14,160 nt of DNA, taken from positions 1-14,160 of the forward strand of contig JAOUET010000026.1 of NCBI GenBank assembly GCA_029858605.1, in the 5' to 3' direction. Source of the DNA: Coriobacteriia bacterium. GTDB taxonomy: Bacteria > Actinomycetota > Coriobacteriia > Anaerosomatales > JAENZW01. Below the pieces are notes generated by a model. That model was not told the origin of the DNA. It did no database searches and was given only the letters and a program-made list of their open reading frames with translations. Within the stretch, counting starts at the first letter, position 1. Each line of letters opens with the position of its first letter. A program made the translations under genes and the position numbers. Positions 1-5,968 of the stretch are shown here, in pieces.

Positions 1-1
1 C

Positions 2-1354
2 GGACACCGGAAGCGTGGAATCCCTCTGGAGGCGGTCCAGCTGCTCGGCGAAGGAATCGTGCGAACGGTCGCACTCGATTCCACCGACGGCATGCCGAGA
101 GGCGAGAGGGTCTTCGACACCTATGCGCCGATCAGCGTGCCGGTGGGGCCGGGCGTCAGGGGACGCATGATGAACGCCCTGGGCGAGCCGATCGACGACG
201 GCGGAGTGGTGCAGGCGCTGAAGGAAGTCTCCATTCATAGGCCCCCGATACCGTACGCGCAGCTCAAGACGTACCCGGAAGTCTTCGAGACCGGACTGAA
301 GGCCTTGGATCTCCTGACCCCCTTCCCGCGGGGCGGGAAGGTCGCACTGTTCGGGGGAGCGGGCGTCGGCAAGACGGTCGTGATCATGGAGCTCATCCGG
401 AACGTCGGTCTCGAACACAAAGGCGTCAGCGTGTTCGGCGGTATCGGCGAGCGCACCCGTGAGGGCAACGACCTGTGGCTGGAAATGAAGGAAACCGGCG
501 TCATCGAGCGCGCGGTGCTCTTCTTCGGCCAGATGAACGAACCGCCAGGGGCCCGGTTCCGCGTGGCGTACTCGGCTCTTACGGAAGCAGAATACTTCCG
601 CGACGAAGAGAAACAGGACGTCCTGTTGTTCTTCGACAACATCTACCGCTACGTGCAGGCAGGTCTCGAGGTCTCGCTCTTGCGGGCGCGCATCCCATCC
701 GAGGTGGGCTATCAGCCGACGCTGTTCTCCGAGGTAGGCGCACTCGAGGAACGCATCGCGTCCACTCAGGACGGCGCGATCACGAGCGTACAGGCCGTCT
801 ACGTGCCCGCCGACGACCTCGCCGACCCCGGGCCGGCTGCGGTGTTCTCGCACCTGGACGCTACCGTGGTGTTGTCTCGAAAGATCGTCGAGCAGGGCAT
901 CTATCCCTCCGTAGACCCGCTGCACTCGACCTCGCAGATCCTCGAGCCTTGGGCAGTGGGCAAGGAGCACGTCGACGTGGCCCGTCGGACCAAGGCGTTC
1001 CTGCAGCGCTACGGAGCGCTGCAGGACCTCATCGCCATCCTCGGCGTAGAGGAACTCTCCGAGGAGGACAAGATCGTCGTGACGAGGGCGCGTCGCCTGC
1101 AGAAGTTCCTCTCGCAACCCTTCTTCGTAGCCGAGCAGTTCACGGGCATCCCCGGCCGGTACGTGCCGGTGGAAGAGACGCTGCGCGGATTCAAGGAAAT
1201 CTGCGATGGCGTGCACGACAACGTTCCCGAGCAGGCGTTCTACATGGTGGGAGGCATCGACGAGGTTCTCGAGAAGGCCGAACGTCTCGGCGCGAAGGAC
1301 GAAGAGATGGCTGCGGCCTGCAACGAGATCGAAGAAGGGGCGGCGATAGTGTGA
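2..1354 (+). CDS. atpD: F1Fo ATP synthase subunit beta (5' end outside window)
   Basis: Catalytic beta subunit of the F1 head of ATP synthase, which makes or hydrolyses ATP on the cytoplasmic face of the membrane. The reading frame is open from base 2 and already matches the beta N-terminal barrel (LLGEGIVRTVALDSTDG), so the GTG at 59 is internal and the true start lies upstream. Visible landmarks are Walker A GGAGVGKT (353-376), GERTREGND, GQMNEPPGAR, the Walker B stretch VLLFFDNIYR, VPADDLADP, the adenine-site region GIYPSVDPL and the epsilon-contact loop VEELSEED (1046-1069; usually DELSEED). About 451 residues are visible, close to full length. Some positions depart from the usual sequence (AGLEVSLLRARIPSEVG instead of AGSEVSALLGRMPSAVG), but the P-loop, the GER glutamate and the Walker B aspartate are kept, so it should be active. 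It overlaps atpC by 4 bp. The beta-epsilon order at the operon end fits a standard atp operon. Confidence 0.96.
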   Translation, partial: GHRKRGIPLEAVQLLGEGIVRTVALDSTDGMPRGERVFDTYAPISVPVGPGVRGRMMNALGEPIDDGGVVQALKEVSIHRPPIPYAQLKTYPEVFETGLKALDLLTPFPRGGKVALFGGAGVGKTVVIMELIRNVGLEHKGVSVFGGIGERTREGNDLWLEMKETGVIERAVLFFGQMNEPPGARFRVAYSALTEAEYFRDEEKQDVLLFFDNIYRYVQAGLEVSLLRARIPSEVGYQPTLFSEVGALEERIASTQDGAITSVQAVYVPADDLADPGPAAVFSHLDATVVLSRKIVEQGIYPSVDPLHSTSQILEPWAVGKEHVDVARRTKAFLQRYGALQDLIAILGVEELSEEDKIVVTRARRLQKFLSQPFFVAEQFTGIPGRYVPVEETLRGFKEICDGVHDNVPEQAFYMVGGIDEVLEKAERLGAKDEEMAAACNEIEEGAAIV

Positions 1355-1623
1355 GCGGACTTATGCTCGAAATCGTCACGCCTCTCGGCGTCCAGATAGC
1401 CGAAGAGGGGCTCGACCGCATCATCCTTAGGCGACGGGAGCCCGTACACGACGAGGGCAGCCTCATCTCCGTGTACCCTTCGCACGGACCGCTACTCGTG
1501 CAGACATCGGCTTTCGTGCTGCGTTGGGATCGCGCGGGAGAAGAAGGCGCCGTCCCGGTCGGACCGGGAGTGGCCGAGATATACCGCGATCACGTGACGC
1601 TTCTGGCGACCCGGGCCGGGTAA
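1351..1623 (+). CDS. atpC: F1Fo ATP synthase subunit epsilon, short form
   Basis: Epsilon subunit of the central stalk, which couples rotation to the head and in many bacteria inhibits ATP hydrolysis. The start chosen is GTG 1351, which overlaps the atpD stop (GTGA) and follows a purine-rich stretch (GAAGAAGGGG, 1331-1340). ATG 1363 is the alternative. The 90 residues match the N-terminal beta-sandwich: LEIVTPLGVQ near the start, the conserved YPSHGPLLVQ loop, a FVLRW strand and the last strand ending VTLLATRAG. The protein stops there, so the C-terminal helical hairpin of the usual 130-140 residue epsilon is absent. Short epsilons are known in some phyla such as green sulfur bacteria. Family recognition rests on position after beta and on these strand motifs. 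The local sequence is divergent (RRREPVHDEG). Confidence 0.85.
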   Translation: MSGLMLEIVTPLGVQIAEEGLDRIILRRREPVHDEGSLISVYPSHGPLLVQTSAFVLRWDRAGEEGAVPVGPGVAEIYRDHVTLLATRAG

Positions 1624-1636
1624 GCCGTCCCGCTCA

Positions 1637-1664
1637 GCGCTCGTAGCGCGAACCTCAGCGGTTC
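1637..1664. terminator. possible weak terminator hairpins between convergent genes
   Basis: Two adjacent 5-bp inverted repeats lie in the 54-bp gap between convergent atpC and the NAD(P)-binding gene: GCGCT/AGCGC (1637-1641, 1645-1649) and GAACC/GGTTC (1650-1654, 1660-1664). Neither has a T-tract, so a role in termination is only a guess from position. Confidence 0.25.
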
Positions 1665-1677
1665 CCGGCGGCCGTGC

Positions 1678-2310
1678 TCAGTGTGCGATGGCGACGCCTT
1701 TGCGCGAGAACAGGTCGGTTTCGGCGCACTTGAGCATGAAGCCCGCGAGGTCTGCCCGAGATATCCGCGATCCCTTCGGCAGGCTTCTTCCTTCGGCGAC
1801 GCGATACTCTCCGGTGGCAGGATCGTCGGCAAGCCCCGCTGGACGCACGATGGTCCAGTTCAGGTCGGACAGCATGACCTCGTCCTCCATGCGCTCCATG
1901 TCCTCGTAGACGCCCCGTAGCACCACGCTCATCAGCAGGCGCCGGTACAAGAAGGGCAGGTTGGGGTCGTCGCGTGTACCCACGCCCGCAGCGGTCACGC
2001 AAACCAACCGCATGACTGCATAGCGGCCCATCGCCTCGATGATGTTGTGTGTTCCATCCGAATAGACGCGCGTGGACTCGCGTCCGCGCCTGGAACCGAT
2101 GGCCGAGAGTACGGCGACGCTACCGCGCACGGCGGCGTCGACCGTCACAGGGTCGAGAACGTCTCCTTTCGCGATTCGGAGTCGCTCGTCGGTGATGTCG
2201 AAGCCGGAAGGATCCCGGACGAATGCGACGACGTCGTGACCGTGACCAAGAGCCTGGCTCACGATCTCGCGTCCGGTTGCGCCCGACGCGCCGAAGACGG
2301 TCAGTCGCAT
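1678..2310 (-). CDS. NAD(P)-binding protein, atypical SDR (NmrA/BVR-B-like)
   Basis: Predicted cytoplasmic Rossmann-fold protein of 210 residues. It has the dinucleotide-binding loop GASGATG at residues 7-13, an acidic GDVLD motif at 49-53, a VCVTAAGVG strand at about 103-111, and the NWTIVRPAGL segment at 151-160 typical of the NAD(P)H-binding (PF13460-type) atypical SDRs. The classical SDR YxxxK catalytic pair is not evident, so it may be a reductase with another mechanism or a redox sensor. The substrate cannot be read from the sequence. The gene lies 7 bp after the DUF2177 gene with no clear ribosome binding site of its own, so it is probably transcribed and translationally coupled with it. 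Length and ends agree with the family. Confidence 0.85.
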   Translation of the reverse strand: MRLTVFGASGATGREIVSQALGHGHDVVAFVRDPSGFDITDERLRIAKGDVLDPVTVDAAVRGSVAVLSAIGSRRGRESTRVYSDGTHNIIEAMGRYAVMRLVCVTAAGVGTRDDPNLPFLYRRLLMSVVLRGVYEDMERMEDEVMLSDLNWTIVRPAGLADDPATGEYRVAEGRSLPKGSRISRADLAGFMLKCAETDLFSRKGVAIAH

Positions 2311-2317
2311 GGGCGGA

Positions 2318-2722
2318 TCAGACGTCGAGCCACCGGGCGGCGTAGTAGGCGACGGTCGCGACGGTGCCGGTGATGACAGCTCCCCAGATCATGTCTACGA
2401 CCGATACCTGCCACGACCATCCCTTCAGGGTGCTGAGGTTCGTGAGATCGTACGTGCCGTATGCTAGCAGCCCGAAGACGGCGCCTCGCCAGATGGCGAC
2501 CGCCACCTGGCCTTTCTCGTGTGCAGGGAGCGCAGCGAGAACGAGCACGCCGATGACGTAGAGCAGGTAGAAGGCTGCGGCAATGGGCAGATTCGGCTTC
2601 TCCAGCAGCAGGTCGTCGAGATGTGTCTGATAGAAGCGGGACGTCATCGTCGAGAGCCAGACGAAGTCGATGGCGAAGAACGTGACCGTCGAGATTAGGT
2701 AGAGCTCAACGAGTTTGACCAT
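2318..2722 (-). CDS. DUF2177 family integral membrane protein
   Basis: A 134-residue membrane protein with four predicted helices at about residues 5-24, 46-66, 74-91 and 106-128. The family signature YGTYDLTNLSTLKGWS lies at 88-103, between helices three and four, and identifies DUF2177, a family without an assigned biochemical role as far as I know. Start ATG 2722 is preceded on the minus strand by GAGGTG at a suitable distance. It is the first gene of a two-gene leftward unit with the NAD(P)-binding protein and diverges from a DUF1295 membrane protein. I recall DUF2177 and DUF1295 genes occurring together in bacterial clusters with cyclopropane-fatty-acid-synthase-like enzymes and photolyases. 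That suggests, but does not prove, a role in membrane lipid modification. Confidence 0.88.
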   Translation of the reverse strand: MVKLVELYLISTVTFFAIDFVWLSTMTSRFYQTHLDDLLLEKPNLPIAAAFYLLYVIGVLVLAALPAHEKGQVAVAIWRGAVFGLLAYGTYDLTNLSTLKGWSWQVSVVDMIWGAVITGTVATVAYYAARWLDV

Positions 2723-2772
2723 ACTTGCACCTCACACGTCGGTCGGGGCACCTTCTGCGTATATGCCCCTCA

Positions 2773-2806
2773 CGGCGACTCTCATCGCCGGACGAGCTGG
2801 CCTCGT
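2773..2806. promoter_or_regulatory. inverted repeats in the divergent intergenic region
   Basis: The 141-bp gap between the divergent DUF2177 and DUF1295 genes must hold both promoters. It contains a perfect 6-bp inverted repeat with a 6-nt spacer (CGGCGA 2773-2778, TCGCCG 2785-2790) and a second 5-bp one (ACGAG 2792-2796, CTCGT 2802-2806). These could be regulator sites. I could not place convincing -35/-10 pairs here. Confidence 0.25.
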
Positions 2807-2863
2807 GTCTCAGGCTGTCTACGGGTATCTACGTTGGCAGGGCCGCAAAGAGGAGAACGGCGC

Positions 2864-3658
2864 GTGAGCGATTTCATGACAGCGGCGGCTATCGTGGCCG
2901 CCGGGGTGTGGGTGTACATGACGACATGGTTCGTCGTGGCGATCGTCGAGCGCCGGGACGATGTCGTGGATACAGCATGGGGTCTGGGCTTCGCCGCGAT
3001 CGCGGCCTTCTTCGCGGCGCGCACGGAGGGTTCTCGGACGCTGCTCGTCGCCTTCATCGTGGCTTTCTGGGGGATTCGCCTGGCCCTGCACATCAACCGC
3101 CGGAATCGCAGGCGTGGAGAGGACTTCCGGTACGTCGAGCTGAGACGCCGGTGGCGCCGCTTCTTCGTACTGAGGACGTACATCCAGGTGTTCATGCTGC
3201 AGGGCGCCTTCATGGTGGTGATCTCATTGCCCGTTATCGCGGTGGGCGCGTCTTCGCCGAGCGAACTTTCTGTCCTGGACTTCCTTGGGATCACCGTCGC
3301 GGTAGCGGGCGTCTTCATCGAGGCGACGGCCGATGCCCAGCTCGAAAGATTCAGGCGGCGGCGCGTCCGCAAGACGAAGTTCCTCCAGCAGGGGCTGTGG
3401 GCTTGGTCGCGACACCCAAACTACTTCGGCGAGACGCTCGTTTGGTGGGGCCTGTGGCTGGTCTCGCTCTCCACACCCTACGGCCCCTGGGCGATCCTGG
3501 GACCGTTGGCCATCACGTTTCTCCTCACGAAGGTCACGGGAATCCCGATGCTGGAGCGCAAGTACGAAGGCGACCCGGAGTTCGAATCCTACAAGGCGCG
3601 AGTCAACGCTTTCGTGCCAATGCGTCCCAAGCGCACGGAAGGGCCTACTGAGCCTTGA
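2864..3658 (+). CDS. DUF1295 / steroid 5-alpha-reductase-like membrane protein
   Basis: Polytopic membrane protein of the DUF1295 family, related in fold to the steroid 5-alpha reductase C-terminal domain and isoprenylcysteine methyltransferases. The start GTG 2864 was chosen because AGGAG (2851-2855) sits 8 nt upstream. TTG 2834 would add ten residues with no such site. The 264-residue product has the family landmarks DVVDTAWGLGF (33-43), several hydrophobic helices, GLWAWSRHPNYFGE (177-190, the nucleotide/cofactor-type signature) and TGIPMLERKY (225-234) before a basic cytosolic tail. The family is assumed to reduce or modify a lipid-like substrate with NADPH. The actual reaction is not known to me. 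It diverges from the DUF2177/NAD(P)-binding pair, which may belong to the same process. Its 3' end overlaps the convergent hydrolase by 14 bp. Confidence 0.9.
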   Translation: MSDFMTAAAIVAAGVWVYMTTWFVVAIVERRDDVVDTAWGLGFAAIAAFFAARTEGSRTLLVAFIVAFWGIRLALHINRRNRRRGEDFRYVELRRRWRRFFVLRTYIQVFMLQGAFMVVISLPVIAVGASSPSELSVLDFLGITVAVAGVFIEATADAQLERFRRRRVRKTKFLQQGLWAWSRHPNYFGETLVWWGLWLVSLSTPYGPWAILGPLAITFLLTKVTGIPMLERKYEGDPEFESYKARVNAFVPMRPKRTEGPTEP

Positions 3659-4421
3659 TGCGCAGCGGCAGCATCGTTTCGGTGATCGCGATGACGGTAT
3701 CCCAGCGCTGGTCGTCCGGCATGATCGACGCGCTCATGTCGCCCGGCTGGTCTCCATAGGAGCCGAACTGGGCGTGGTTGCCTCCTTCGATCGAGACGTA
3801 TGCGGTGTTCGCCGGGAGCAGTCTCGAGGCCTCCAAGAACGTGTCTTGATCTAGTACGCCGTCGCGCGTTCCGACCACGGAGGTCACCGCTATGCCCGAC
3901 TGGCTCAGGTCGGAGCCATTCGGCGGATAGGCGCCGAGGAGAATCAGGCCGTCGATGTGCTCGATGTTGTCGGCCGCATAGCGCGCAGCCATTGCGCCGC
4001 CGAGTGAATGCCCGCCAACCACCCAAGAGACGATCTCGGGATGAGCCTCGATGGCCGAATCGGCACGGTTCGGGCTCAAGACCGCGAGGTTGAGTCTCAT
4101 CGGCACGAGAACGACCAGATAGCCGCGCTCGGCTATCTCGCGCGCGAGCGGCGCGTACGAGCGCACGTCGACTCGCCCCCCGGGGTAGAAGACGAACCCG
4201 ACCGTCGACGTGCCGTCGGTCGACGTGAACACGATGCCCTCGGGTTGCTCTTCGACCCGCACGAGCTCGTCCGTCTTCAGAGCTTCCAGGGCCTCTTCCG
4301 ACGGGCCGAGGGGCGTGAGAGCCCACCACACAAAGCCGAGCACGGCGAGAAGTAGCAGCGAAACAACGACGAGTCCGCTTCGCAGCAGCACTTTGCGTGT
4401 GCGTGGTTCCATGCGAAGCAT
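3645..4421 (-). CDS. membrane-anchored alpha/beta hydrolase (PF12695-like)
   Basis: A 258-residue alpha/beta hydrolase with an N-terminal membrane anchor (hydrophobic residues about 11-33, preceded by RTRK), so the catalytic domain probably faces outward. The triad is visible: Ser139 in GHSLGG (137-142), Asp187 in GTRDGVL and His216 in GGNHAQFG. The GGNHAQFGSYG motif and the FYPGGRVDVRSYAPLA stretch (78-93) are typical of the small bacterial Abhydrolase_5 type (PF12695). Substrate is unknown; an esterase or lipase-like role is likely. Start ATG 4421 is the longest, ATG 4412 is possible, and neither has a clear ribosome binding site. It lies 42 bp after the baeRF-like gene on the same strand and its stop overlaps the end of the convergent DUF1295 gene. 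Confidence 0.88.
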   Translation of the reverse strand: MLRMEPRTRKVLLRSGLVVVSLLLLAVLGFVWWALTPLGPSEEALEALKTDELVRVEEQPEGIVFTSTDGTSTVGFVFYPGGRVDVRSYAPLAREIAERGYLVVLVPMRLNLAVLSPNRADSAIEAHPEIVSWVVGGHSLGGAMAARYAADNIEHIDGLILLGAYPPNGSDLSQSGIAVTSVVGTRDGVLDQDTFLEASRLLPANTAYVSIEGGNHAQFGSYGDQPGDMSASIMPDDQRWDTVIAITETMLPLRIKAQ

Positions 4422-4422
4422 T

Positions 4423-4449
4423 GTGACCGACCGACAGCCTTCGGGTCAC
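4423..4449 (-). repeat. inverted repeat between the baeRF-like gene and hydrolase gene
   Basis: A perfect 6-bp inverted repeat (GTGACC 4423-4428, GGTCAC 4444-4449) with a 15-nt spacer sits just upstream of the hydrolase start and just past the baeRF-like stop. It has no T-tract. It could be a weak terminator, an operator, or a hairpin near the hydrolase start, whose ribosome binding site is not evident. Confidence 0.3.
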
Positions 4450-4463
4450 GTGCTTCTTCGGCG

Positions 4464-5612
4464 TCAGTAGCGCAGGATAGCGGCCGACTGAGCTTCTTCG
4501 GCGGCCAGTGTGTGCACGATGCCGCCGTGGAGCAGCGTCTCGGCGGCAGCCAGATCGGCAAGATCCCGGTCACCCGGCAGACGCTCGTCGTGGAGCTCGA
4601 TGGCTCCGCTCGCGGGGTCGAAGATCCCCCAGTCAGTTCTGTGTTCCGGAACGAACAGCACCTTCACGCGGCCTTCGTGTGCGGCACCAACGATTCTGCC
4701 CAGATCTGCCGAATAGAGGTCTGTGCCCGCGAGCCTGTCGAGCTCGGCGAGGTGCGTCTCGAACGCGTGACGGAAGTGGGGCTCCAGCACCCTGACCGCT
4801 TCGGCGTGCAGCTCGATCGGTGTCAGCTCGTCGGGATTGCCGGGCATAGCCTCGTCGGCGAGATGCGCGTAGCTGTTCGCCTCGCGGTAGAGCGGCAGAA
4901 GATAGTCGACTCCGGCGAGCAGCAGCGGCGCTGTGTCGTCACGCAGCAGGTCGTGGATGCCCTTGTCGACGGCGCGGAAGTAGCGCAAGAGGTTGTCCTT
5001 GTTCACGTCCGGGAGGCCGCCGTGGCCGTGAAACACTGCCGACCGCTGTCCTCTGCCGGCAGCCGCAGCCGGCGTGCGGGTGTGGAACTGCACCTGGCGC
5101 TCGTAGTCGTCGTAGCGCAACGCCTCGGCCAGGCTCGTGGGGGCGTCCACCAAACTCATCTCCTCGACGCCGCTTCTCGTACCGCTGAGCAGGCGCACTC
5201 GGTTCTTGCTCAACGCAAGCACGTAGAAGTGCTCGTTGCCGTGCAGTGCCGGCAGGAGCGGGCGAATCAAGAAGCGGTCGCCGACGAACACTCTCTCTAG
5301 CATGGGTGAGTCGATTACGAACGCTTCGAACGTGTCCGGTCCGATGAACGTAGCGAGCCCGTCGCCGAGGTGCTTCCAGAACGCCGAATCGTCGAGCAGG
5401 GCTCGAGCGGGCTCCAGAATGGCGGCGGCGTCTGCCGCGCGTATCCCGCCGGCGAGCAGTTCTTCGCCAGCAGACTTGAGGAGGTTCTTGAACCGGATGA
5501 GGTCCTGGGTTGTCTGGGTGCGCACTCTGTGAGTCGGGAGGTACATGGAGACCGACGGCCATCCGAAGTGACGTGCGAGGTCGACGACAGCCTCTCGGTC
5601 GAGGGCAACCAT
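4464..5612 (-). CDS. baeRF-like protein (bacterial archaeo-eukaryotic release factor group, family 3-like)
   Basis: A 382-residue soluble protein resembling full-length members of the baeRF group that Burroughs and Aravind linked to archaeo-eukaryotic class I release factors. Recognisable stretches are PSVSMYLPTHR near the N-terminus, IRFKNLL, the FYVLALSKNRVRLLSGT strand-rich segment, SLAEALRYDDYERQVQFHT, FHGHGG followed by LLRYFRAVDKG, and LAGVDYLLPLYREANSYAHL. It ends in SAAILRY, which I recall as a usual end of this group. By family inference it may act in ribosome rescue or translation quality control. This is unproven for this branch, and I see no canonical GGQ. The start ATG 5612 was chosen because the family sequence begins there and AAGGAAGGGGG lies upstream. 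An upstream start at 5708 would code through the inverted repeat at 5655-5686. The adjacent hydrolase may share its transcript. Confidence 0.85.
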   Translation of the reverse strand: MVALDREAVVDLARHFGWPSVSMYLPTHRVRTQTTQDLIRFKNLLKSAGEELLAGGIRAADAAAILEPARALLDDSAFWKHLGDGLATFIGPDTFEAFVIDSPMLERVFVGDRFLIRPLLPALHGNEHFYVLALSKNRVRLLSGTRSGVEEMSLVDAPTSLAEALRYDDYERQVQFHTRTPAAAAGRGQRSAVFHGHGGLPDVNKDNLLRYFRAVDKGIHDLLRDDTAPLLLAGVDYLLPLYREANSYAHLADEAMPGNPDELTPIELHAEAVRVLEPHFRHAFETHLAELDRLAGTDLYSADLGRIVGAAHEGRVKVLFVPEHRTDWGIFDPASGAIELHDERLPGDRDLADLAAAETLLHGGIVHTLAAEEAQSAAILRY

Positions 5613-5654
5613 GCTCTCGGCCCCCTTCCTTGCGGTTAGTTTCGAGAGCCAGAA

Positions 5655-5686
5655 ACCGGAGCCAACCTGGCCTATGCGGCTCCGGT
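5655..5686. repeat. 9-bp perfect inverted repeat upstream of the baeRF-like gene
   Basis: ACCGGAGCC (5655-5663) and GGCTCCGGT (5678-5686) are perfect inverse complements separated by 14 nt. The element lies 42 bp before the baeRF-like start, in the divergent gap shared with the SRP RNA. It could be an operator for a dimeric regulator or a 5'-leader hairpin in the leftward transcript. No T-tract follows on either strand, so a terminator is less likely. Confidence 0.5.
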
Positions 5687-5750
5687 GTCTAAAGAAGAGT
5701 GTTCCCACTGAGCGGCGCTATGACCCATCCGCGCGCGTGTGGTCCGACCG

Positions 5751-5759
5751 CGCTATACT
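5751..5759 (+). promoter_or_regulatory. -10 element for the SRP RNA
   Basis: CGC followed by TATACT (5754-5759) is a near-consensus -10. A start about 7 nt downstream (around 5766) agrees with the first paired base of the SRP RNA stem at 5772. No recognisable -35 hexamer lies at the right distance. Confidence 0.55.
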
Positions 5760-5771
5760 GTGTCCTTGCGC

Positions 5772-5882
5772 ATCGCCCTCGATCGGGCTCCGGACGGCGG
5801 TATGCCGTGAACCTGGTCAGGTCCGGGAGGAAGCAGCCATAAGCGGTCTCTGCCGGGCGTCCGGGGTCCGCTCGGGGGCGGT
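5772..5882 (+). ncRNA. ffs: signal recognition particle RNA, small 4.5S type
   Basis: RNA of the signal recognition particle, which with Ffh targets nascent membrane and secreted proteins. The universally conserved tip is present: CAGGTCC, the GNRA tetraloop GGGA (5825-5828), then GGAAGCAGCC. The flanks fold into a long rod: GCCG (5804-5807) pairs with 5843-5846 or nearby, GGCGG (5796-5800) with CTGCC (5850-5854), GGGCTCCGGACG (5785-5796) with CGTCCGGGGTCC (5858-5869) using two G-U pairs, and 5772-5784 with 5870-5882 with one mismatch. The resulting length of about 111 nt matches E. coli 4.5S RNA. There is no Alu domain as in Bacillus. Exact ends are estimated from the pairing. Its place directly ahead of dnaX is common in Gram-positive and related genomes. 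No separate terminator is obvious, so readthrough into dnaX is possible. Confidence 0.93.
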
Positions 5883-5911
5883 CGCGCGCGAGGGATACCG
5901 TCACACCGACC

Positions 5912-5920
5912 CGCTATACT
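5912..5920 (+). promoter_or_regulatory. -10 element for the dnaX operon
   Basis: TATACT (5915-5920) within CGCTATACT exactly repeats the nine bases of the SRP RNA -10 region 161 bp upstream. Transcription would start near 5927, giving a leader of about 42 nt to dnaX. No clear -35 is seen. Confidence 0.5.
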
Positions 5921-5968
5921 TCTCGCGTAGACCTACCTGTCGCGACCTCCCAGAGGGGCTCATTCCGC

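Noticed and set aside
475..1350. Upstream extension of the epsilon frame through atpD
   Set aside because: Only the part after 1351 matches epsilon. The rest is a shadow of the beta subunit.
2725..3651. Alternative long frame over the DUF1295 gene
   Set aside because: It is arginine-rich with no domain pattern, whereas the other frame carries clear DUF1295 motifs and a ribosome binding site.
5613..5708. Longer N-terminus for the baeRF-like protein
   Set aside because: The added 32 residues do not look like the family, cover the inverted repeat, and an upstream purine-rich site fits ATG 5612.
5690..5770. tRNA or riboswitch in the gap before the SRP RNA
   Set aside because: No cloverleaf, T-loop sequence or known aptamer core could be found. 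The gap is explained by a promoter and the inverted repeat.
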